Assembly: GCA_946122785.1 (NCBI GenBank)
Contig: CAMGYJ010000002.1
Location: 41,690,495-41,754,494 of the forward strand
Source of the DNA: Linum tenue
Lineage: Eukaryota; Streptophyta; Magnoliopsida; Malpighiales; Linaceae
Direction: 5' to 3'
DNA length: 64,000 bases
Shown: positions 35,290-46,371 of the stretch, piece by piece
Layout of the letters: the number at the start of each line of letters is the position of its first letter
Numbering within the stretch: the stretch's first letter is position 1
Program-made: the position numbers and the translations under genes
Notes under the pieces: model-generated
What the model saw: the letters and a program-made list of their open reading frames with translations, nothing else
Database searches by the model: none
Told to the model about the DNA's origin: nothing

Positions 35290-36227
35290 TAGGGATGGCA
35301 ATGAGTCGGATCGGGTCGGGGATGGATAGTGCATATCCGTTACCCTACCCAAAGCAGTTTGGATTTACCCATACCCATACCCACATAAGAAATGGGTAGA
35401 AAATTCAAACCGTGCCCATACCCGTTCGGGTTTCGGGTATCCATAGTTATCCATGGTAATAGTTTCTCTTTATAACTCCAACCAATATGTTAATTTTCAC
35501 ACGTATTCTCACGTTACATAAGACGAAAAGTACGACAATAATTCACTAGAATGAAGAAAATTAATTAAAATAACACAATATCATAAAAACGTTGGTTCAG
35601 GCTAGCGTACGTCCCATTGAGTTTTGCTATATAGATCATGAATTAATCAGAGTTTGGGGCATGATACTATACCCTAACCTCTAATGGGTGAACCCCAGTC
35701 CCTAATTTTCTAACCGAAACCATGAGGTTCGTTTAATCTTAAAATGAAAACCAATGAAAATTTCGACGAATCGGAATCGTTGATTTTCAGTTTTAAGATT
35801 AAACGAATCTCATGCTTTGGGTTAGTGAATTGGGGACTGGGATTCACCCATTCGGGGTTAGGGTATAGTATCATGTCCCAAACTCCGATTAATTCTTTGT
35901 CTAAATAGCAAAACTCAATGGGGGCGTACGGTAGGCTAGCGTACGCCCGGACATACGCTAGCCTTTGCCTAAAAATGTTATATTTATAAGCTAAATAAAA
36001 TATGTTAGAGAAAATTAATTATTTCTAGACAAAATACATATGCATGTGTATAATCGGGCGGGTTCAGGTTGGATAGTGGAAAAACTATGCCCACCCATTA
36101 CCTTCAATATTCGGGTTCGAGTTTTACCCATACCCACTAAAAGTTTTTCGAATTCAAATTTTACCCTACCCGATTAGATCGAATTCGAGTGGATATCCAC
36201 GATTACGAATATTTTTTTTCATCCTTA
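35290..36227. mobile_element. hAT-like non-autonomous element, 938 bp
   Basis: It begins TAGGGATGGCAATGAGTCGG and ends CATCCTTA. The 8-bp flanks CTTACTTG (35282-35289) and CTTACTGG (36228-36235) match at 7 of 8. Subterminal ACCCATACCCATACCC words at the left have inverted counterparts at the right. It carries a separate foldback at 35600-35965 and no transposase. Confidence 0.75.
35600..35965. repeat. Foldback (long inverted repeat) inside the hAT-like element
   Basis: The left arm runs from GGCTAGCGTACG through GAGTTTTGCTAT and GGGGCATGATACTATACCC to about 35745. The right arm (about 35785-35965) is its imperfect inverse. A diverged half-copy lies at about 38705-38850. This is a MITE-type hairpin. 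Confidence 0.75.
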
Positions 36228-36791
36228 CTTACTGGAAGTCAAAACATTCCGCTTACAAATCATAAATCGTTGATGCTAAAACCCCAAAAAAGCCTAATTA
36301 TTGTGCTATCCATGTGTGGTCCTTTTATTGGGCTACATGTCTCCCAAACATTTTTTGCCTTTATTTGCTTTGTGAGCCGAGAGAGTGGGATTGTCTTCCC
36401 TCACACACACTTATCCCTCCACATGACAAGGATATATATTATTATATTATATAAAGGCAAAGCAATGTTACTTTTGCCTAAACCTTCTTTTTTTATAAAG
36501 TTGCTTAAACCTTTTGATGCGCCAACATTATTGATTCTCTGCTTTCAATGCATATGTTTTCCATTTTTAGTATTTAGCACCACATAATTCATAATTGTAA
36601 TTTTTTGGCATGAGAAATTTGGTTAGGCATGCTTATTATACAAAATGTTTCTCAATTTGAGAATTGTGGAATTATGATAATAATGATTTAAAATTATTTA
36701 TATTAGGGTAATATAAAGCCAAAGCAATGTTACTGTTGCCTAAACTTCTTTTTTTTTAATAAAGTTGCTTAAGCCTTTTGATGCGCCAGCT

Positions 36792-37704
36792 TGTTGAGAG
36801 AAGCAGATGCAGATCGATGCCAGCCTGTGTATTCTTAAGGACGAGCAACAGCAAAAAGAAATAAATTAATGGCGTGATTCAGGAGGATTCAAAGCAATAT
36901 GGAAATAGAAAGAAATGCAATCTTGTCGGGAATGAGTGAGGCATATTTGGCAAGTCAAGATCTCCCTTCAACGGCTCTGGTGTGCAAATATAAGGAGTAG
37001 TCTAATTGAGTCTATAGCCAAGTTTTTCCTGTGTGATTCTGATTGAGAAAAAGCAATAGCTTGTGAAGCTAGAGTCTCTTAGAAGTGGTCAGTAGTGCTA
37101 GTCAGGGTGATTAGCTGGGAAAAACCAGGGTGTTTGCTCGGGAAGACTGTTCATCAAAGGCAAGCTTGATAGAACTGCAGGGAGCAGAGTAGAAGCTCGC
37201 CTAGTCCTGTAAAACACAAGACACTGATATAGTGCTTACGTAGGAAATCTCAAGAAGAGAGTCTCCTACCGTGGATTAATCGATATTGGGATCCTCATTC
37301 TCCTAATATCGGATACCACGTAAAATTCTGGTTTGTGTGTGTGAATGAGTTTGTTTTAGTTATTTGTATTTCCTTGTTAGCTTGCTCTGTTTTGCAGGAA
37401 CAGAGTTCTGGGAAGAAGTCTTCTCATCACCGCGAAGAAGAAGACTCAGTGTTTTGGGCTCAAACATTTGGCCCAATTTGATTTGATAAGTTGCTGCTGT
37501 GTTTAAAGTCTAAAGCCCAATTCGGGTCGTTTCACCAACAGACTAAAGTTTGAGAACCTTGGAATCAAAACGCACTTTCTTTCTCTTACTGAACATCTCC
37601 ATTACTCGATTCTCTCACTTGATATGAGATTGTAGATTTAGGGTTCATCCGAAGGAGAAACAACTGAAGAAAAATCCTATCGTCTCGCGCTCGACGATCC
37701 AACA
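36792..37704 (+). mobile_element. Solo LTR, 913 bp, with 5-bp TSD
   Basis: TGTTGAGAG at 36792 and CCAACA at 37704 are TG...CA ends with TGTTG/CAACA inverted termini. CAGCT occurs directly before (36787-36791) and after (37705-37709). The block at about 37265-37330 (TACCGTGGATTAATCG through CCACGTAAAATTC) resembles Copia LTRs. Flanking DNA is a second copy of 36450-36560, which lacks the insert and so shows the empty site. Confidence 0.85.
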
Positions 37705-38040
37705 CAGCTCCATTGATTCTCTGCTTTCAATGAAATTGTGTTGTTTTAACTATTTTTTTAAAATTTTATTAATTTATTGTCGTACCTTTTCACTTATGTA
37801 ATGACATTATTCGTGTCAATGTGAACATGTTGGTTAGTGTTATAAAGAGAAATTATTAGCCATATATAACCGTGGATACCTGAAACATTGGATATGGGCA
37901 AAAAATTTCAACTTTTTATTCAATTTTCGACATGATCCGTTGTCATTGATAATTTTATTAATCCTTTTTCATTTTGTTCATTTGATAGAAATTAGGGATG
38001 ACATAAATTAAGAACGATCCTACACATTCATTTTTGTAAA

Positions 38041-38327
38041 TTAGCATCAGGTCCGGCCCGTTGGCCGGTGGGATTCGCTTATGTTGTGGTTCAAATTAAA
38101 TTTGAGTCAAACAATTAGAAATTGAGTAACTGACCTCATCATAACTGCAAGCTGGCAAGATTTCAAGAATTCTCAATACTGGGACAACTTATATAATGTA
38201 AAAGTTAGTGAATAGTAAATATGATTTAGGTGTATATATCCTCCTCCTAAGGATATAATGTAAAAGTTAGTGAATAGTAAATATGATTTAGGTTTATATA
38301 TCCTCCTCCTCCAATCAATATAAGGAA
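38041..38327 (-). mobile_element. Short Helitron with terminal hairpin
   Basis: On the minus strand the 3' end reads CCGGCCAACGGGCCGG (a hairpin), a short spacer and CTAA before T (38041-38044), fitting the Helitron rule. The other end is AT-rich with a TATATAAACC-type block like other local 5' ends. A 62-bp unit is duplicated in tandem from 38191 and 38253. The exact 5' end is uncertain. Confidence 0.55.
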
Positions 38328-41260
38328 GTTCTCCTTAACAACCCACTCCATTGCCTTTTTCTTGGCTCCTGCGCATAGTTAGGGAGGGTTTTGTGGTCTT
38401 TTTGGTGGCAGGATCGGGACTCCAAGACCCAAGCAAGAAATGGCCTTCTTCATTGTTTTATTTGTTTATTATATCTATATCTATCACTTATAATTTTTGT
38501 GTTTATATTATTTACTGTTGGTTATATCTATTGTTATTACAAGCAACTTTATGATATGCTATATTTTACATTTATTATTTGAACTATGATATATTTGACG
38601 AATCAAATTCATCAGTTATTATTTTTTAAATACTATATGCTCAGATTCACATTATCATTTGCACTATGATAGATTTTGACGAATCAGATTCATTAGTTAT
38701 TATTTTTTAGACTAAATAAATTTAATGGTTCGAGTTAGAGAATTGGGGATTATGGTTCACACATTAAAGATTAGGGTATAATTTCATAGGACAAATGTAG
38801 GTTAATTTGTGATCTAATTAGTAAAACTCAACGGACGTACCATATTGTGAATGCAGGATCATATTGATTGCTACCTGAACCATATATATAGATATTGCGT
38901 AACCAGAATTTCAGTTAGATTTTAGAATGATCCTAATGTGTTTTCATATATAAAAACTTTTCTAAAACATATTTTTCATTCTCAAGGTTGGAACTTGGAA
39001 GCAAAAAAGAAACAATTATGATTTAGTGATTAGATAAGTGGAAAATAAGCAATTAAAGTAGTAGAGTTTTATTTTGATTTATGTAAAACTCACAATCTTT
39101 CTTATAAATTAGAATGCATGTTTACATGAGCATGTCTATTATGCACCATAATTCTTATAAATAGTTAGCAAAAAGTTAAAAATAATACAAATAATTTAAT
39201 TTGGGTATACATATACAAATAATTTGTTAGCACCACGTCAAAATATGTAAACGTCCATTTATAACATTTACAAATGAAAATAATATATTCTATGCACTCG
39301 AAACTCAATTACTCAATGTACATGATCGATGTTTCATCTATATTTTTTAAAAATGAATTATAATTAATTGATAAATACGTAAACTAATAACAATGAGGTG
39401 ATGATGATTCAAATTCATTTTTAACATATTATTTTTAATAATTTTTTTAGCATATTCCAAACTTAAAGTAGTTCCTGAGTCATGAGTATTCAAACTCATT
39501 TTTGGGTCCCGGCTCTCGAGTGAAGGTGGATACTGGGACCCTCCTCATCTCCCTTTGCCTCTGCTAATGTATATGTATATGATTAGCAGCTTTTTTTTCC
39601 TTGTACATATCTAGCTATATAGGTGTATAATTAAAACGGCATAACCACTACAAATTAGTTTAAAGAATTATATGTCATTTGTTTTATTTTAGTACAATAT
39701 TTTTTTACTAGACAAATTAAATTAATCATACTCTATAAAATGATAAATGCTATCATATTTTAAATAACTGTTAGTTGAGTGCCCAATAATATTATATATA
39801 ATAGCATTCTTCAAATCAATTTGTCTACTATAGTACCTGATCCATGTGACAAGTCCCAACTGCATCTCACCATCAATTTATTGTTAGATCGTCATTAAAG
39901 TAGGTCTCACTTTGCTAACTGAACTTTCACTTAGCTCTCAATTTGTCACCATGGTACTCATTACTTAATCCATGATTTGAAAAACTAAAAATAATAACCA
40001 ACAGAGATAGAAAATGGCATTCCTAGGAGGTGTACCCATCACCAACCACTAAACTTTCCTAAGCCAATTTTACAAATTGGCCCATAAAATCTACAAATAC
40101 AAGTATTTTCCATAGAAAAATTTGTCATAAATTTCAACACTCAAATTGTTGGGTTCGCATTTGAAAGCTGCAAACTTGAAACCGAACCACAAGCTCCCCC
40201 AAAGACCAGATATTTCTGGATAGATCCAAATGTCGTCTCAACGATTGTAAGATTTCCCAAACTGAAAAATTAAGTTGTTGTAGAAAGCCTAGAAATTCAC
40301 CAAATCATTTGTCCATTATGATACCGGGATCAAGCTCATGCCACCACATAATCCTAGAATTATATATATTCCAGTTTCAAATTTGTAAGATTAATTTTGA
40401 TCATGCATTCCAATATACCTATGGAATCACGGAAAAGAACTAGATGAATTTTTTCCCCTCTTTCAATGGAATTAAGATTCGATCGCGAAGAAGAGAGGCG
40501 CTGAAGATTGCCATTGATGTACTATTTGAGCTCAAACATTATTTCTTTCATTGTATATTTCATAAATTAATTCACATAAGTTAGAATTGAGATTTGTCAA
40601 CCAAGAAGAAAATGTGTTCTTTATATAAGAAAAAAGGTATCTATTGGAAAATTGTCAACACTAATACAAGTTATTCATTAAGTTTTAGTTCATAGGCTAT
40701 CAAATTATGTGTTGGTCGTTGGGTTTCTTATCAATGTTAGGGAGAAAGAGAAAATCTAAGAAAATGATCATGTATCGAACAACGTATATTCTACTCCGTA
40801 GAAATGATGTTTCATATTTCCAAACATTTTTTCATTAAAGATTGGCTTCTAATGAAATGCAAAAAAAGGAAGAGCATATTGTAAAGATAAAAGTTTTAAT
40901 AGCGGATATGAAAGTGATGTTATTGACGGGATTGATAATGCTTTTGATGCGCAACCATCACTAAGAAATCTAAAATGAGTTTTACGGTAATTCTTGATAG
41001 CGAGATGCAAATAGTATGATCTGATTAAGTTTTTAGGAGTCGATTCTCTTGCATGCCTTTCGTTTGTAAGGATTTTTGCCAATCAATCCGTTAGAATGTA
41101 TAAAATTTCTATGAGCATGATATTTTTTAATATATTTTTTCATACTTCCAGTAAGTAAACAATTTGAATTTTTAATGATATCATATACATGTTTTGCTTT
41201 GAACAATTATAATTGTTATATATACCAATGAAGAAATTCATTCGACCAACGGGCGGGCCC
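38328..41260. other. AT-rich intergenic DNA, no gene seen
   Basis: This is long AT-rich sequence without convincing frames. 38705-38850 is a diverged half of the foldback family at 35600-35965. A Helitron-like 3' end on the plus strand, CCAACGGGCGGGCCC followed by CTAG before T (41265-41268), closes the stretch; its 5' end was not located. Confidence 0.4.
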
Positions 41261-41629
41261 AAATCTAGTAAAAATAGATAAACGTGGGGCGGAAATAAAC
41301 CATCCTCACTGAGTTGGGAACATTGTGTGTGAGCAAGCACAGGGCGTCGTCGCTTCAACATCGTCGATCCGAGTCGTTCCCAATCCCGTCTCGTCGCTAG
41401 ACTTCTCCATACCATAGGTAGCTCCCATGTCTGGAACCAAATAAGAGAAAAATTCACCTAACCACAGAGCGCCAACGCCTAGAACATTATGAATAAAGCG
41501 ATTAGAATGTGGATGCCATCTGGGTTGCCGCCGGATTTCCTTTTGTAGTAGTGGATTACAGAGAAGGAAGAGCTTTGTCTCTGGGTTAGTTGGTGCTAGC
41601 GAAAAAGTTAATCTGTTGACGTGAAGATT

Positions 41630-42010
41630 CGTTAACAGATACTAACTGATATCCAAAATACATGAACTAGTATCCAAGTACTAAAGTATCTAGAGAGCAC
41701 ATACTAGTATTCAAGGTTTGCTAACTGATATCCACCATGAATCAACTATTATCCCAAATTCACAAACTAATATCTAGACAACAAAGAATAGTATCCATTC
41801 AGCACATAATTAGTATCCAGATAACACATAAAAGTATCCATATTGAATACTAGTTGGTTGATTGTGGAGATTAGTTGGTATATGCTATCTGGATACTAGT
41901 TTGTGATGTTTTGAATACTAGTCTGTGCTATCTAGATATTTTAGTAAAATCAGCAGACTTGGATACTAGTTCATACATTTTGGATATTAGTTAGTATATA
42001 CTAACAACTT
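41630..42010. repeat. Palindrome built of TAGTATCCA motifs
   Basis: The motif TAGTATCCA, or close variants such as TGATATCCA, recurs about every 20-30 bp through roughly 41640-41850 and in inverse orientation (TGGATACTA) through about 41850-42000. The outer ends also pair. The whole is an imperfect hairpin of around 370 bp with clustered short repeats, like the subterminal regions of some DNA transposons. Confidence 0.75.
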
Positions 42011-42589
42011 ATACAGTTAGTAGAATAACTAGGCTGGGTGATAGGGTGTTTTTGTCCCCAAAATCCGGATGGGTGGGTAAGAGATTAGGGTTTTCGATTG
42101 GGTTCATTTCAATTGGGTTTGATCATTAATTTTTTTATTAATATTTTAAATGACGTGGTATGCCGACTAGACGAAACTGACGGTTTTTTTGGACGGAAGT
42201 GGACGGATTGACCAATTCGTTATTAGTACAAACATATATTACTGAAACATAAAAAATTAAAGAATTGTGACCGTTTTGTAAAAAGTAAATAGTTTTATGA
42301 CCATTTATGATAACTACTCGTTTGTTAGAAGAATGGGGAACGAGGCAGCCACCCTGATGACCAAATGTGATACCAATTGGCATATGCCAGTGGTTTGGCT
42401 TCATAGCCTATCTTTGATTTTGATTGATAAGTTATCGCAAATTTATATATAAAAAAATATTCAAACAAATAATTTAACATTTAAAATTTTGAATCCGAAT
42501 CTAAATTCTTCTATCCAAATACACCACTAAAAGTTAACGAGGAGTCATACGGGAATGGATCAGGTCAGTAACCTTATGACGAGTAACCA

Positions 42590-44870
42590 TGAGTAACTCG
42601 TTCACATCAGCATGACATCAAAATCCCTCTCTCTCCTGGAAAGTCTTTAATTTTCTCTTCTTAATCTTTGACGGACGATTTCTCACTCGTTTTAAGTCAA
42701 AATTTAATTTTTTTGCACAGTGATATCCACTTTGATATATTTTTCATCAAAAAAATTTGAGCCATTTGTTACCAGTCTATACCATATGGTATTGACTGGT
42801 ATTGAAGTAAGGGCTAATACCACTACAACACCCGAATTATCGAAAAAATGCCACTTGTGTCCTATTGTATCAAATATTCCATTCATGTCCTCAACTATGA
42901 TACTTTGTGTCATTTGTATCCTATCAATTTCGTTGACCGTTAAAGATGACGGTTGACCAAACGGTGGTCAACGCGAAGTTGACTTTTGTTGACGTGGCAA
43001 AAAATGTGACTGCCACATAGATGCCATGTCACTGACCTCATATTTTTTAAATTCAAATTAAAAAAAATTAAGTTAAAATTAAAAAAAAAATTAAATTCAA
43101 TTATATTATTAAGCCAAAATTTTAATACAAAATAATAAAAAATGTCATTATTCTTCTTCCCTACCGATTCACCCTCTCTTTCTCTAAAAAATTTCCAAGC
43201 CGATTCCCCTACTCGTTTTCTTTGGACAAAGAAGAAGATCAGAGAGGGAGCCGCTTTCCCCCTCCTCTGCTCCCCCTTTCTTCTCAGATTTCCCCATCAA
43301 TACTCGAATATATCTATCGGTCGATCATCTAACAAGAAGTTTTTTTGGGCAAACAGACTAAATTCAAGGGATTTTACCAGGTAAAGGTAGCATTCAGGGA
43401 CTTTATACAGGACAAGCTCGACGCCATCAGATTCACCGGTCTCCACTCTCCGATAGAAAATTACAAATAAAAGGAAAACACGCCACCAGCAAAAGCTCTA
43501 ATCGCCGATGAATCAAAAAAATCGATCACTCTTTCGCCCCTATTCCTTCCCTTCCTCGCTTCCTCTCCACTTGCAAAGATTTCTGGCCTACTCAAACCCA
43601 TCCATCATTCCCCTGCAACCAACAATCAAGTCACCGCCCTATCGCTTCAGATCTGTGGTGGAGTTCGCCGGATCGACCTCTAGTGGTGGGTAGCGAGTCA
43701 GCGGGCTATAGATCATGGCCAAGGAAGAGGCTACACCGCCACAGGTCATCGGCAGAGAGCAGACAACGGATTCAAGATACAACAGAATTCGATCGTCAAC
43801 CTAGGATTTCGACTGTCAAGCCTTCGCCGCTAGTATTCCCAGATTTCAAAGGTTTGAGATGCAGCGTCGCTATAAATCTGGAAGAGAGAGGTGCCTGCAG
43901 AGAAGAAATCTTGTCTTGTGGCTGGAAACTGAGAGGCAGGCGATTGGCTACTGGAACTCGACCCTCCAGCTTCCCTGCCGACAAGCAAGCAACCCGAAAC
44001 CTACCTCATCCTCCTCTACTCCACCATGGTTGCGCTGCAGATCTGGCAGGCGGGGGGAGAGCAATGAGGGAGATGAAGTTTTTTATTTTTATTGTTGGTG
44101 TTTTATAATTCTGTTTTTGTAAGATTGTTTAATTTTATTGTTTTTTAATTTATTTTTTTATTAAATAAATTAAAATTCCACGTCATGTGCCACATCAATG
44201 CTGACTCGACTTTCTGTTAAAAACTAACGGTCAAAACGAGTCAACTTTAACAGAAAAATAGTTCAGGGCATAAATGGAATATTGAATAAATCGGGATACA
44301 AGTGGCATTTTTGCGATAGTTCGGGTGTTGTAGTGGTATTAGCCCTTGAAATAAGAGCATACCTATGGTTTGAAAAGTGTACCATGGTGGTATGAACAAA
44401 CTAAGACTGTAGGATGGTTGAATACATGATAATAGAAGTATATTAACTGTCATTTACGACTTTTAACATTGTGTACCACAAGATACCACCCCGTACCAGG
44501 GTGGTACTATATGGTATTGTGTGGGTTTTTTTGGTTATGTACTTTGTTCATCCAGAAATTTGTAGATCCAATAGATCACGATGAACTCGTTCCTTTCTGT
44601 GCAAATGTTTTTAAAAACGAATTAAAAACGAAAAAAATACCATATGGTATGCAGTTGGTACCGAGAGGCAAGAAATTTTTTTTCCTCAAAAATATTGAAA
44701 ATGGAACTCATTTTGTAGAGCACAACTAACTCGTTCCATCTGTGCAAAAAAAATTAAAATCCAAGTTAAAACGAAGAAGATATGAGCCGATTAAGAAAGT
44801 TAGGAAAAATAAAAATGGTCTTTAATTCTCCATCCTTAGATTTGGATTTTCTAAATGAAGGGTCCAACTT
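42590..44870. mobile_element. Older inverted-repeat element split by a MULE
   Basis: Arms at about 42590-42800 and 44490-44870 are imperfect inverses: TTTTTTTGCACAG at the left against CTGTGCAAAAAAAATT at the right, and TCTTCTTAATC against GATTAAGAAAG. The MULE at 42811-44345 sits between them. Outer ends are not resolved. Confidence 0.5.
42811..44345. mobile_element. Mutator-like element, 1535 bp, with GC-rich cargo
   Basis: Long terminal inverted repeats start GGGCTAATACCACTACAACA and end in the inverse, GTTGTAGTGGTATTAGCCC, with similarity extending over more than 150 bp. TTGAAGTAA (42802-42810) and TTGAAATAA (44346-44354) are a 9-bp duplication matching at 8 of 9, diagnostic of Mutator elements. 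The interior (about 43380-44080) is much richer in GC than its surroundings and carries several medium frames, for example 43683-44108, none recognised. It could be captured gene DNA (a Pack-MULE). Confidence 0.8.
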
Positions 44871-44978
44871 TAGTTATTAATGGGTGCTTAACCATGTGTT
44901 ATGCACCATATCTTGAGCCGAGTCATACAAAAGAAGCCTTACGCAATATGGATGTTGAAAGCATAATTCCCTTTTCGT

Positions 44979-45200
44979 AATTGAAAGATATTTATTCTAA
45001 TTTCTATGGTTTCTTTCTGTACCATGATTGTCACATCGGTGGCATGCCGGTCAGTTTAATCTGGTTCAACTAACGTCGGTCATTTTCAAAAAAAAAAAGA
45101 GATTCTAATTGAAAGATATTTATTCTAATTTCTAATGCCGGTCATTCGCCAGTTTAACCTGGTTCAACTAGCGTCAGTCACAACTAAGTCAACATATTTT
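44979..45200. repeat. Local duplication
   Basis: ATTGAAAGATATTTATTC and the following CTAATTTCTA recur at about 44979 and 45108, each followed by a GCCGGTCA...GGTTCAACTA block. The period is roughly 130 bp. Confidence 0.7.
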
Positions 45201-45246
45201 TTATAAAAAACATGGCTACATAGCTCTCCAAATTTTCTTTTTACCT

Positions 45247-45966
45247 AAGACTGTTTGGTACCAAATGAATCGAGAATTCATTTCATTTTAAAATGAATTA
45301 CTGTGTAGAATTCATTGTCCAATGAATTCCTGTGTTTGGTATGTCATATGTAAATCTTTAGAAATAAATGAATTGAATTCTCAAACCATGTTTGTTCATA
45401 TGTTTAGAATTTAATTGAATTACAAGTTTCTCCAACTACACCCTTATTAATTTCTGGACAAAACAATATTCATTGAAAATTTATGTTCTAAAAAACGTCT
45501 TTGGTCCCAGACGTAGAATATCAAAAGTGTTCTTATGTGTTTCTATTCTTTTTATTAATTTTTTTTCTATTATTTCGTCGATGAACCCTACATTCTAGTT
45601 GTGCCTTCTTAACGTATTGCTACAATTGAAGCATAAATATAAAATAACCAACATATATTACTAGCATTGCAATCAAATTCTTGGTGACGTTCCTCATAAT
45701 GCATCAATCGGCGCCAAATAATATATGTAGAAGTAATTCAGTTAATAAATGAGGATAATTATGTCATTCTATTATAATTAGTAGATATTTGTGGAATTCA
45801 TTTGCAAATTCCATCTCAATTCCTTAGAATTGCTATAATTAGTTTCAATTCCGCAGAATTCAAAATTTAGAATTGAAAATGAATTCTTTTAAATAGCAAA
45901 TACAAAAAAAAAAAATTCAATTTCAAAATGAATTCCTAAAAACTATAGAATTCATTTATACCAAAA
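45247..45966. mobile_element. Possible MITE with GAATTCATT-rich ends
   Basis: The left TTTGGTACCAAATGAAT and the right GAATTCATTTATACCAAA are inverted. Many AATTCATT and AATGAATT words lie between. The target duplication is not clear. Confidence 0.4.
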
Positions 45967-46231
45967 TGTATGTAAATTAAAGAGACGGTAACTTTTCCAT
46001 GTCTAACTGCTTAATAAAGAGTTGCAACAACATTGATTATCAAAATGAAAACTTCTTTGAGATTCGAAAGTCCAGAATTGGTCGCACCGCCTTTCTCCCG
46101 CCGTCCAACTTAGCTTTGTCCTTCCTATTTTGGTTAGGAGTAGGAGTGGGGAAAATCCCAAACAGCAACGGAGTCTGAAAAACCGGCAAGTTCGTTACCA
46201 TTTCCGTTTCGGTCTTACAACTATAGTCAGT

Positions 46232-46239
46232 TATAAATA
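46232..46239 (+). promoter_or_regulatory. TATA box of the F-box gene
   Basis: TATAAATA lies about 140 bp upstream of the start codon at 46372. That leaves room for a start site near 46265 and a leader of about 105 bp. Confidence 0.65.
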
Positions 46240-46371
46240 GGAGACGAGACCAGACCCCGCGATAGAGAATATTACAGACAGAAATAGCTCCCTGCTCTCC
46301 TGGACTAGAGTCTTGCAAAGAGAAAGTTGGGAGTCCTCGAAGAAAGACAGAGACCCACCAGCAGCAATACG

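Noticed and set aside
46327..46371. Upstream extension of the F-box frame by 15 codons
   Set aside because: The extension starts at a TTG. The first ATG in frame, at 46372, suits a plant gene and begins just before the F-box.
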